Of a DNA stretch of 64,000 nucleotides, positions 34,661 to 46,800 are shown piece after piece (within the stretch, counting starts at the first letter, position 1; each line of letters starts with the position of its first letter). Source of the stretch: Macrotis lagotis (lineage: Eukaryota; Chordata; Mammalia; Peramelemorphia; Peramelidae). The stretch spans positions 1,054,001-1,118,000 of the forward strand of contig NC_133663.1 of NCBI RefSeq assembly GCF_037893015.1, read 5' to 3'. The notes under the pieces are model-generated. The model was not told the DNA's origin. It worked only from the letters and a program-made list of their open reading frames with translations, and did not search any database. The position numbers and the translations under genes are program-made.

Positions 34661-34786
34661 GCTGTGGATCACTCTTGTGGGAGCCTGCAGACAGGCTGGT
34701 CAGACAGGGAAGCTGAGGGGTGCCACAGCTGCTGCTGGGGAGCCTCCACCAGCTCCCCCTGAACACCTGCAGCTCCATCTCCCAGC

Positions 34787-34820
34787 ATGAGGCTGCTGCA
34801 GACTTTTCTCTGCCTGACAG
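34787..34820 (+). CDS. ITGAE: ITGAE exon 1
   Basis: MRLLQTFLCLT plus one base, donor CAG|GTAAGC. Aligns with human MWLFHTLLCIA. The hydrophobic part of the signal peptide continues in exon 2. Confidence 0.85.
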
Positions 34821-37800
34821 GTAAGCGGACCTGTCACCTGTCCGTCACTGCCCTCAGGTCATTGCTGGGGGGGGGGGGGTTCTTGTGCTTGCCCAGCCCT
34901 CAGGGGCCCTCTGACCAGTTGGCCTTTTTCTCCTCCCAGGCCAAACAGGAACCCCAAATGCTTCTGGAGCCTTGGTTTGCTGATCTGGGCTCTGGAGGGA
35001 GATCTCAGGGTACCCAGGTCCTTGAATGGGTAGAAAAGCTCTTTATTTCCTCATCTACTTGCCTTTGTGTTCTACAGATCTTAATGTGTACCCTCACAAT
35101 ACTGAAGTCACACTTTGGGAGCCCCTCCCCAGGTGGCTGCTGGGGCCCTGACCCTCTAGGAGCCCAGAGTCCCAGTCCTTTAGTCTTTGGAACTTCAGGA
35201 GACTGAAGGGCAGGGGGCTGCCCTTAGTGCCAGGCCTTCTGAGAGGCCGACTGGCATGTTTGGTCTCTGCCCTGCCCCATCTCTGGGCTGGAGCCAGGCA
35301 CCTGGCCGAATGAGTGAGTGTTTTGCTCCTGAGGGTCCTGGAAATGCCACTCCTGCCTCATGTAATCCTAGGGTAGTAAGGGACACCCCCTTTGAGACTG
35401 TATAGATCCAAAAACCCAGATAGGTTCTGTGTGGATTTAAAAATACAAAAAAATCTATCCAAAAAAATTCCAAAGTGGATTTCTGTCTGAAGTGAAGATG
35501 GAGTAGGAAGGAGACACAGGAATCTCTCTCAGGGGCAGCATAGACAGGTTCCAGGGGCTCGCTCTTACCTCCTTAGCAGGTACTCTTCCCCCCATTGGAA
35601 GTGCTCGGCATGCCAAACAAGAGGAACTGTCCCCACCCAAGCTATTGACTTGTCAGTCACCTGCACCTGCCTCCTGGACCACGGGTACCTGAAGGTCTCT
35701 TACACTGGTCCCAGAGAAAGCCTTCTTGTCCTGGGCTTTGTCATCAGGTGCCTTGAGAAAGAGGGAGGTGCTTGCCAGGGGTCCCCAGCTCTGGGCAGAC
35801 CCCATCTGAACCATGAGCTCAAATCTTGTCACCTCCCTTTTAGAAGGTCATTGTTTCCTGAGACAGAAGCTGGGCCGAGTGGGGACAGGCTAGCTTAGAG
35901 CCATGACATCAGGAGAGAAACCTCTGAGAGGACCAGAACTTCAACCTTTGGGAGACCTTGAACCCCTCAGGCATTGTCAGGAGCCCCCACAGGGGTCACG
36001 TAGGGCCTGTTGTCCCTAAGCAGGTTAGCTGCTCTTGGAGGAGGTCATTTCCCCTCCCTTGCACCCCCACTGGGCCAATGGTGGGACAAACTCTGGGCTG
36101 GTCGGGCCCCTGTGCTTGTGGGATGAATCCAAAGCCACAAGGGGCCTGTGTGCGAACAAGCTCCGACCAGGATGGAGTAGGGAGCTCCTGGAGAAGGGGG
36201 GGAAGCCAGCTGAGCTGTGAAGGAGATGGGCAGGAGAAGGGACTAGAGCCAAGCAGACACCAGACACTTTGTTTTTGCCTTTTCTTTCTCCTGTTTCCCC
36301 TTTTGTTCTGATTCTTCTTTCACGATATGACTTATGTGGACCCACAATTACTGTGTTCAGGAGGGGGGAGAGAAGACAGGGAGAAAGATGTGGAACTCTG
36401 AAGCTTATAAAAGTGAAGGCTGAAAACTATCTCTACATGTAATCGGAAAAAATAAAATGTTATTATATGTGGGGGGGAGAAGGGAGGGCCTGCCAAGAGA
36501 GGAGGGGTCTTGTGGGTAGACTGGACACCAGGGTCACTGGAAGGAAGAGTGTGTGGGGAAGGAGATGTCAGAAACCTGGAAAGTGGGGAGGGGGAAAGAG
36601 TTAGGCCTGGAAGGAATTTTGCATTCGCTCGTAGAGGTAATAAATAGGGAGGCACTGGAACTGATTGAGTGGGGGTGACAAAATGAGCCCTGGGCTTTAG
36701 GAAAATCATGGCAGTGTCTGAGGAGAGACTCTCCTGGGGAGGGGAGAGACCTGAAGTAAGCAAAGCCCCCCCTCCCCCCGGCCCCCAGAAGCTACACGAT
36801 GTATGGGGTGAGAGGAGAGGGAGCACCTGGGTGGGAGTAGGGCCAGAGGAGAGGAGGGGTCATTGACCACTGGTTGAATGCGCATGATGAGAGTTAAGGG
36901 TGCCCTTGACTTTAAGTCTGGGTGACTCAGAGGATGGTGGGTGATGCCTTTATAGTCATGGGGAAGGGGGGAAGGGAGAGTTGGGGAGAATGATAATGAG
37001 TTTGATTTTGGACCTGTCTACAGAACATCCATTTCAAATGACTGAAAGGCAGTTGGATATGCAATTCCTGGAGATGCAGGAGAGGTTAGAGTGGGACAAA
37101 TAGAGCTGAGCAGCATTTCCATAGAGAGGATACGAGCCATGGGAGTTGGGGAGACACCAAGTGCACTAGTCTAGAGAGCCCAGGGCAGGACCCTGAAGGC
37201 CAGTAAGGGTTAGAGGATGTGATCTGGGGGAGAATCTGACAAAGACAGAGGAAGAGGGGTGGTGGGAGGGAGGGGAGAAGAAGAGAGGGAAGCAAGGAGG
37301 ACAAAGAGAGGCAGAGACAGAGAGGAAGGAGAACAGGAGGGTGGGAGAGAAAGGGAGAGGGAGGAAAAGAGGAAAGAGAAAAGGAAAGAATGAAAAAGGA
37401 AAGGAGAAAGAGAAAGACAGATGGAGAGAGAGTGAGAGACAGAGACAGACACAGAGAGAGACAGACAGACAGACAGATAGACGGACAGAGAGGTGGACAC
37501 TGTCCAGGCCTGCAGGGAAGTCCAATGGACCCCTCCCAGCTTGCAGATGCTGTGATTCTGGGAAGTCTGGGTTGGAGCTTGATTGGAGTGTTCAGGTCGG
37601 GTCAACCCCGGTGCCACCCATGGGAGGAGGCTCTATGGGCTGTTGACTGGGCCTCCAAGTCCTTCTCTTCAGTAAAATGGCCGTGTTGGTTCCGGAGGTG
37701 CCCAAGGCTCCCTCCCTTTGCTGGCAGAGTTGGGGGGGCCGAGGAGAGGGCCAGCCCTCCCTCTATCCACCATTCACCAAGAGCTGCTCCTAGGGTCCAC

Positions 37801-40800
37801 CTGCCAGGGCTGGGTGTGCATGGATGTAGAATAGCATCCACATCTCTGGTGGCTGAGGCCCAGCATGGAGGCCAGCCATTGCCAGGAACCCACTGTTCTC
37901 AATCACAAGATGCAGGTTCACTGGGAGGAGGAACCCAGGAAGAGTATGATTTTGTTATCAGTTTGGGAGACCCCTGTCATCTCATAGGGGATCAGGAAAG
38001 AGTCCTCCCTTGTCCCCCTAAATCCCTGTCCCCCCTCCAAGCACAGCTGGGTTTCCTTTCCCTGGCATCGCCTCCCTGCTGCGGGAGGCTTCCGAGGTGG
38101 GGGAGGAAGCCCTGGAACCACCCAGGCTGCGGGTGTGCCTCTGGAGCTTGGAGGGGAGGCTACTGGTTGCCTGTGGGGCAGGGAGCGAGAGCTGCCAGGC
38201 CAAGCTCTGAGCAAACCTCCAGTCTGGTCAGGGCATCCACATCACTGGTAGAAGGAATGTAGATTCACCTGAGAGCAATCACCTGGCCCCCACCCAGGAG
38301 TGAGCCTCGACCAAGTCCTTGCCCTTCTTCCTGGGCCATTCTAGGTGGTCCTCAGTCTCCTCCTCTGTAAGATGAAGGTCTCTAAGGTCCCTGTCAGATA
38401 TGAGAGAGCTGGACCCCAGTGGATGGATGACCAAAGCCAGCCGGAGTGGGAAGCTGGCTGGACGGCTCTAGGGGCTGCCTCCCCTGGGACCAGAGGGGTC
38501 TTGCCCATTCTTGAGGACCTAGGAAATGTAGTCACAATGATGAGGAATGATGGTTGCTGGCCTCATTTGGTCCTTACAAAAACTCTGGGATGCAAGTGCT
38601 ATGTTTGACGATGGGGAAACTGAGGCAGAATTTGGTCCAGTGACTTACTTAGGGTCACATGTTTTTCCAGACATCTATGGCTGGATCTGAACTGACTCCC
38701 AAGTCATACCGGTGCCTCTGTGACCAATTTCCTGGGAGCTTTCAGACTTACAAAGTGCTTTCCTCACGACTCTCTGAGCCATTCAAGTCTAGGGGAATCA
38801 GTCCCATTTTATAATTGAGGAAATAGAGACAAGTTTTTCAGTCACCTAGCCAGGAAGTGTCAGACACAGATCTGGAACCCAGTACTGTGTCCACCTCTAC
38901 CCCTGCTGCCTCTCAGGGGCACACTTTGGCATGGCCTAGTCTGACATCTGGGGAGCTCTCACGTATCCCTCACAAGAACATTTGTGGGGTGACAGGAGTG
39001 TGCGACAGCCCTGTCTGAGGGGCGGAAGCCTGTGGGTGAGGGGATGTCGGTATGACACAGCAGGGTCCGTGTGGTTGGAATGGCAGCTGTCAGTCGGTGC
39101 TTCTGTGGTCAGAGATGAGACAAGTTGTGCAGCCCATGGGGGGGGGGTGTCTGACAATCTGCCGGTCCCTACTGCCTCCTCTCAGGGCCTCGCTGGAGAA
39201 GTGCTGTCCACAACCTCAGGAAATGGGGGAGCTTGTGGTGGCTGCCCGAGAGAGAGATCTGGGGCTCAGGGCCTTGCCCTCGCAGCTGTGGGCTGAGCTG
39301 GGGATTGTCAGTCTTTGGGTGACTGCTTCTCAGGCAGACTCTAGACAAGTTGGGGGGCCCAGGCAGGCTCATCATAGTCCTCAGATGTGATCCGCTTGAT
39401 TCTGAGCCCTGAAGGTTGTGTTCCAACCTTGAGGATTCCCTTCAGGTCCTGGCACCATTGGGGTGTCCTCGCAGCCTGGCTACCCAGGGCATCTTGGCCA
39501 TGGAAATGAGACCGAACAGTCCCCTTCTGTCCCCAGAGCTGCCCCAGAACCTGGAGATGCTGTACATTCTCCATGCTAGGCAAGTCCACAACCCCCACAT
39601 GACTGGTACTGAGGAGACAAGGTCTACTCTGCAGATGGCAGGCCAGGGGGAAGAGTTCCTTCACCCATGCCCAGGCATTCACTGCTAAAAGCAGGGAAAT
39701 GTGAGAGGCCTGGGGTCCTCTGGGACCAGCTCCTTGGCTTTTGGTGCAGCAGCTCATCCTTTGATCTCCAAGAGGATCCCACAGTGATGTCACAGGCAAT
39801 GCCTTGACTTGAGGGTGAATTGGACTGAAATGAGGCAGAGCTTTGTCAAGACCATTTATAACTCTTCTGAATTATCACAGTAAGACCAAAGTCAAGGTGA
39901 CCATGGATGGTCCAGGAGGCAGTGGAAGACCTTGGCCTTTCTAAATGAAGGTTTGCCCCCTCTCCCTTTGTCTGAGGCAAGGCCCTTTCAGTGACCAGGA
40001 GCTTGATAAGCATTGAGACAAAAGACATCCAACTGTCACAGATTAGCAGTCTGGAAGGGGAAGCGCTAGCCAGGCCAGACCCGAAGTCATCACTATTGAC
40101 AGTCGGCCCCCACCTAACCTGGGAGCCTTGGACTGGAGCTCTTTTTGGCCATTCTATGAAACTGCAACATCCAGCTCACTGCTGCCTTTGCCAAAGAGGA
40201 GGCAAAGAGTCAGAGTCCACAAGAGCACTAAAGATGTTCGCTTTGCTGGCGAGTCACTCTCCTGGCCCTCAAGCACACCCCTAATATCAGCTTCCTCTGG
40301 AAGCCCTTCATGTGACCAAGCTGGCTTTCTTCCAAGAAAAGGGAAACAGCAAAACCTTGACTAATCTGGACATTTTCTATACGGGAGGATTTTGATTAAC
40401 TGAAGTTCTTATTTAAAGACTCTTTACCAGAAATCTATATTTACTTTAGTATTTAAAAAGAAAACCTAAAATATATCTTAGTTCATTCCCCTGCCCTAGC
40501 AGGTCAGGAATAATTAAGCCTTACTGGACCTTTCTTTGATCTGTTTCTTTTTTTTGCAAGGCAATAGGGTTAAGTGACTTGTCCAAGATCACACAGCTAG
40601 GTCATTATGAAGTGTCTGGGGTCACATTTGAACTCAGGTCCTCCTGACTCTAGGGCTGATGCTCTATTCATTGTGCCACCTAGCTGCCCCCGCTTCTTTG
40701 ATTTTCAAGTGCAACCATAAGAAAGGCCATTTGGTCCACTGGAGCTAGGGAATTCATCCTCTCCATCTCCACTCAGGAACTACTTTCAGCCCTGGATCCA

Positions 40801-43800
40801 CTCATAAGGATACCAAGGTCAGTGCTGGGGAACCTGGCACAGAGAGATTAGGTTCTTTTATTTCTCAGTGATGGATGTCTTAGAAAAATCTATCTCTGGA
40901 TGTAGAAAACCCATGCCTTGGAGCCTTGGGGGAAATTACTTAAAGCCGGTTAGGCTCTTCTCTAGGATCTCTCCAGGCTAGGGAATTAGCAAGGTAGTCC
41001 TATGTAAAAATGGAATGCAGATATAGGACAGCTATTTATTTCTTCCACAAGAAATGCTCAGTACAAAAGTGTCAGAAGTACCATTGCCAAAAAATAAAGA
41101 TGCACCAGTTTGTAACTATTGCTATGTTCTTCCAGGATGTGAATGCTAAATTGGCATTGCTCTTTCAACTTAGCTCTGCAACTGTCCAAACAATTCCCTT
41201 CGGGTCCCTGTCTTCTGGGGTTCATTCTGGTCCCAATGGTCATCTGCAAGAAGGGAGAGTCAGCCCCACCTGAGCACTCTGTAGCTCCCGGCTTCTTTCT
41301 CAACCCACCCATATGCTCTTAAGGCTGCAACTGTCTCGCCTTCCACAAGCCTGGCCTCAATAAAAAGACACCATGCAAAGGAAACAGTTGGGTTTTGAGA
41401 TCTAGCTGCAAACTCACTTCAATCACATGTGAGCCATTCTTCTTTTCTTGGGGGGCAGGGGAAGGGGAAAGAATAGAGGAAGAAGGTGAGGCCTCTTCCC
41501 CTTTTCTCCAGAGGGAACCAAAAAGTTCTCACACACTTGGAAGGAGGGAAAAGGAAAGGACAAATCTTGTCGCTCTGTGGCCAATAAAGGAAGTGTTTGA
41601 TTGTTGCCTCTGAGTCCGGAGGGGAAGCAGCCAGGTCCCCCAGGTGGGAGCCCTGGGGGCTGTCATTCCAAGCCTATGGGATAGGTCTATAGACTCATCT
41701 GGAGAAGGGAGAGGGAAGTTGGCAGGATCTGGTCCAGCTCAGAAACATGACTTCTTAAGCACCTGTTGTTTGGTTTTTCATCCATTCACAGAATGCAGTT
41801 TAGCTTCTTACAGTTTTCTCTTACAGGTGTAGAGCAACCCAATCTAGGTGAAATAGGGCTCTGGGTAACTGGGTTCTGAACACCCCATTCCCTCATCCAA
41901 CAAACATATTTAATCCCTACTCTTTGCTGGTTCTGTGTATGATCTAGGTTTAGCTAAGATAGGAGCCCTGCCCTTGTGGTACAGAAAGTGGACATTGCAA
42001 TACCTAGATGTGATATGAATCAATGCTTGGGACATGGATTGGGTGGCAGACCTCAAACAAGGTGATCTAAAAGGGCCCTCCCAGCTGGTCGGCCACCAAC
42101 TGCTTCTTCTCCTCCTGGGTGCGTGATCTATGGACAGACGCCAAGTCAACCAACCCATCAATCAATAGGCATCTGACTCCAAATCAGACACTGCACTGGT
42201 AGTTGGGAGAGACATAGACCAAAAGGAGAAATAAGAGATTCTGACTCCCAGGGTCTTCTATTCTGTCAAAGTGAACAGTATATACATATTTGGGTGTCCC
42301 AAAAGTCTTAGTGCTGTTTTAAGCTCTCCTTCTCTCATATACACACATGTGCATATAATGTAAAACAAACACACAGTGGTGAGGGAGGCTGTGGAAGGCT
42401 CAGAAAGGTCCTATGGAGAAGCCAGTGTTTGAGCTGAGTTTTGAAGGAAGAGATGAATTTTATTGGTTTTCCAGGGCAACTCAACAGACCCCTGGATGGT
42501 AGGGAGAGACCCAAAGGACTGCCTTCTTGGGGACACTGGCAAAGATGCTCTCAGGAAAGACAGAGAAAGAGGGTTACTCCATAACTGGCTAAGATGCAAA
42601 GCCTGGGTCATTCACCCATCTCCAAGAAGTGGTTGGCCTCAGTCCTAGGAGTAGGAAAACCTCTTTGGGGATGCAGCATCTTCAGGAGAGTTCTCACTGA
42701 GGAATGCCTACCAGAATTCATTAGGCTGTCCCCCCCAGTGAAGCCCAGCAACCTCCATCAGACCCAATCACTCCATGTTCTACAAATGGTACAAAAGGTC
42801 AATGCTAGTTGGTCTGGGAAATGCCCAAACCCAAAGAATGGTCATCAATAGGTCAGTGGGATTTAAGGACATCAGATCTTAGCTTTGGAGCCACAAGTGA
42901 GAAAAATGGGGCCTGGAGAGAATAGGAGTTAGGATTTGAACCCAGACCCTTTAGATCCAAATCCCAGGCTCTGTTTCCTCATCTGACAGAGAAAGGCTTA
43001 AGCACAAGCCAAGTGTAAAGCACTATGTCTCTGCTGGTGAAGGTAGGCCAGGCAAACCTACCTTTATGAGTTCATGGGAATCACAGAAGGTTAGAGAGGG
43101 AGTGTCAGTCTGAACTGAATAAAGGAAGAGGCAACCAGGCTGCTCTGGTGCATGGAGCTCCACCTCAGGACCCCTGTGAAGGGGACTTTGAGAAGGGTGT
43201 GAGAGGAGGGGCTGGTTGGTCAAAGGTCTGGTCATACTCAGCCTGCGGCAGAAGCCCAAGAGAAGGCTCCAGAGACACACTCACCATCTGATGTGGAGGG
43301 GGAATCATCTTCATCTGTTTGGTGCCTGGGGGGTGGGGAACCAGAGCAGCCATGAAAGGAAGGTCATAGAAGATTTCATGCCAGGAAAACTTTTCTGGAT
43401 CAGGGAGGATCTCTTAGAAGGGATCTGAATTAGGGAGCTAGTGGTCAGAAGAGGCATTGGAGGAGGGTTAGGGTAAAAAGAGAGGGAGAGAAGGAGAAAG
43501 AGTGAGGAAAAATAAGATGGAGGGAAATATTATAACTTTGGAGATCAATAGGATGAACTTGCTCATAAAATGGGAATGGATCAGAACCCAGTGGTATTGT
43601 TAATGATTACAAGAATAAAACGAGAGCTACACATAGAAGAAAAGTAAAAGGCTGGAATAGAACTTATTATACTTCGACCAGTACAAACCGAATAATCAAA
43701 AGCAGGGGTAGCAATTGTGATCTTAAAGTTAAAATAAGTTAAATTAAAAAAAGAAAAATAGGGAAACTACATTATGAGAAAAGGTACCATAGATAAATGA

Positions 43801-46800
43801 AGTTATATTAAGTTCTAAACCAATATGCACTTATGATTTGGCACCCAGATTTTTAAGGCAAAATGTAAATGAATTACAAATTGAAGTAGATAACAATTAT
43901 AACAGTGGGGGACTTCAGCTCTTCATCTCTCAGAACTAGATAAATCTAACCTTCCCCCCCCAAAATAAAAAAGACATCAAGGAGATAAATGTAATCTTAG
44001 GCTAGATATGAGAGAGCTCTGAAGAGAACTGAATGGGAATAGAAAAGAATATGCTTTTTCTGCTTATATATGAGGGCCCCAAATTGGTTCTTATACTTTG
44101 TTTTCCGAAGAAGGCCAAAATGGCATCAATATGTTAGAGGCAAGTTACAATGCATCTGACTGTCTCATCAGCCCACTACGAGCTCGGAAGGCTCTGCCAC
44201 AGTTTGGACACAAATTATCCCTCTGAACACCTGGGGTGGGTAAACTTACACATTTCACACTTCCTTTGAGCTACTTCCCTTCTGCCTTACTTCTAGAGTA
44301 CAGCCCTTCACGGACGAGCACATGCCATGCTGGGTGCCAGTGTCTCCCATGCTACACAATCAATTCCAAAGTTCTTTAGAGGGACCTTCAGGGCATCCCA
44401 GAATTGCTTCTTCTCATCCCCTTGTAGAGCACTTGCCCTGTGGGAGTTCTCCAGGTCACAAAATATTGAGACTTAAATGCAGAGAAGCAGACATATGAAA
44501 TGCATCCTCTTCAGGTCATATGGCAATAAAAATTATATTTAATGAAAAACATGGAAACAGATTAAAAATTAATTGGAGGGGTGGCTAGGTGGCACAGTGG
44601 ATAGAGAACCGGCCCTGGAGTCAGGAGTACCTGAGTTCAAATCCGGCCTCAGACACTTAATAATGACCTAGCTGTGTGGCCTTGGGCAAGCCACTTAACC
44701 CCATTTGCCTTGCAAAAACCTAAAAAAATAAAAATAAAAATAAATTAATTGGAGACTAAACAGCTTAATGTTGAAGAATTGAGTGGATTAAAGAAAAAGT
44801 CATAGAAACAATGAATAATTTTATTAAAGAAAATGAAAATGAGACAACAGACCAAAACTTATGGGATGCAGCAAAATCAGTAATCAAAAAACCCTGTATA
44901 TCTCTAAATACTTATATCAGTAAAATAGAGAAAGAGCAGATCAATGAATTAAGTGTGTAACTTTTAAAAAAATAGAGCAAGTTTATGGAACACCAGTGCA
45001 CTAGAGGAGTTGTGAACTGATCCAAACATTCTGAACACTTTGGAACTATGCCCAAAGGGCAATAAATTGATCAAACTATACCACTACTAGGTCTATAGCC
45101 CAAAAAGGTCATAAAAGGGGGAAAGACTGACATGTACAAAAATATTTATAGCAGTTCTTTTTTGTGGTAGCAAAGAACTGGAAATTGTAGGGAATGGCTG
45201 AACAAATTATGGTATATGAACGTGACGGAGATTTATGTAAAAAATTATGAGCGGACAGACTTCAGAAAAGCTCAGAAGGGGCTTGCATGAACTAATGCAA
45301 AGTGAAGTGAGTAGAACCAAGAGAACATTGTACACATTAACAGCAACATTGGGTGTGATGATGTGTGACAGAAGCAGTTTTTGAGTTCTATAATTTTCTG
45401 TCTCCCTCCCTTCACTTGCCCCTCCCCATGACAGCAAGTAATCAGATATAGATTAGGCATGTACAATCATGTTTAACATTTCCTTATTAACCATGTTGTG
45501 AAAGAAGCATCAGAACTAAAGGAGGGAAATATTTTTGTACACACAGGTCCTTTCTCCTTTGTAATGTTCTCTTTGGGATACAGACTTAGTAGTGGTATTG
45601 CTGGATCAAAAGGTATGCTCAACTTTTCTAGACTTTGGGCATAGTTCCAAATTGCTCTCCAGAATGGTTGGATCAGTTCATAACTCCACCAACTGTACAT
45701 AAGTGTTCCTGTCTTCCCATTTTTTCCAAGGAGAATTCATGAATAGCCAAGAAATAAAAAGCATTGTGAGATGTAAAAGGGTTTGTATAAATAAAACCAG
45801 TGTAGCCAAGATTAGAAGGAAAGTAAAAAATTGGGGGGGGGACTTTTTTTATAGATTGTTTTTCAGATAAAAACCTCATATTTCAGGTATATAGAGAAAT
45901 ATGTCAAATTTAGAAGAAAATGAGTCATTCCCCAATTGGTTGGTTGGTTGGTTAGATCTTGTTCTTTGTCATCAAAGACAATCAAAATGACATGACTATG
46001 TGAGAGACCAGTACCACGTATCCAATCTGAACTCAGAATGCTCTACTACAGGTCAGGCACAAACAGTCCAGGTGAACACCTGGGGTAGGTACTCTAAACT
46101 TATGCTCTCACACTCCCTTTGAGCTGTTTCCATTCTGCCCTCAGAGAGTGCAGCCCCTCACTGATGAGGGCACGTCATGCTGGGTGGTCCTGGGCCAGGG
46201 TCTCCCATGCTGCAGAATCAGTTTGAGAGTTCTTAAGTAAGACCTTCAGGGAGTACCTCTATCTCTTCTTCTGACCCCCCCTTGTGAGCCCTTGCCGGGT
46301 GAGTTCTCCATAAAATACTCTTTGGTAAGCGAATCCTTCCCCAAAATATATGAACAGGCAGTTTCTGGATGGAGAAATCAAAGTTCTATACAGGCACATG
46401 AAAAATTGTTCTAAATCATTATTGATTAGAGAAATGCACTTTAAACAGTTTTGAGAAACCACCTCACACCTACCAGATTGTTTGAAATGACAGAAGGAGG
46501 AAATGACAAATATTGGCAGGGATGTGGCCTTTGCCTCAGTGCCCTCAGCAGGCAATGGACTACCCCAATCAGACACATTTTGTTTTCTCCTCATTCTTAC
46601 CTCCACTGGTTCCCTTGTCCTGGTCTTCCTGGCCAGAGGGCTGTCTATCCTTCTTGCTCCCCTCTGTGAGCCTGGAGGCCAAGGCTCTAGGGGAAACTGC
46701 TGGGGGAAACTACTGAGGAGTGGGTTTCAGTGGGTCCCTTCTGGGACTGGGGGATCCCGAGGCCTGGGGAGACTGCAAACCCAGTCTGGGGAATGGCAGA

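Larger units (their letters stand above)
43530..44960 (+). mobile_element. L1 ORF2 endonuclease-region fragment, interrupted twice
   Basis: Conserved ORF2 phrases in order: AGCAGGGGTAGCAATTGTGATC (GVAIxI), AACAGTGGGGGACTTCAGC (VGDFN-type), TTATATTTAATGAAAAACATGG..., GAATAATTTTATTAAAGAAAATG and CAAAACTTATGGGATGCAGC (QNLWDAAK), then AAAGAGCAGATCAATGAATTAAG. An RTE-like piece (44,085-44,457) and a SINE (44,579-44,741) sit inside. Frames are broken. Confidence 0.7.

Noticed and set aside
37390-38262. 290-codon frame on +
   Set aside because: Begins in the polypurine tract as a Lys/Arg/Glu-rich run and has no recognisable domain; it lies in an intron.
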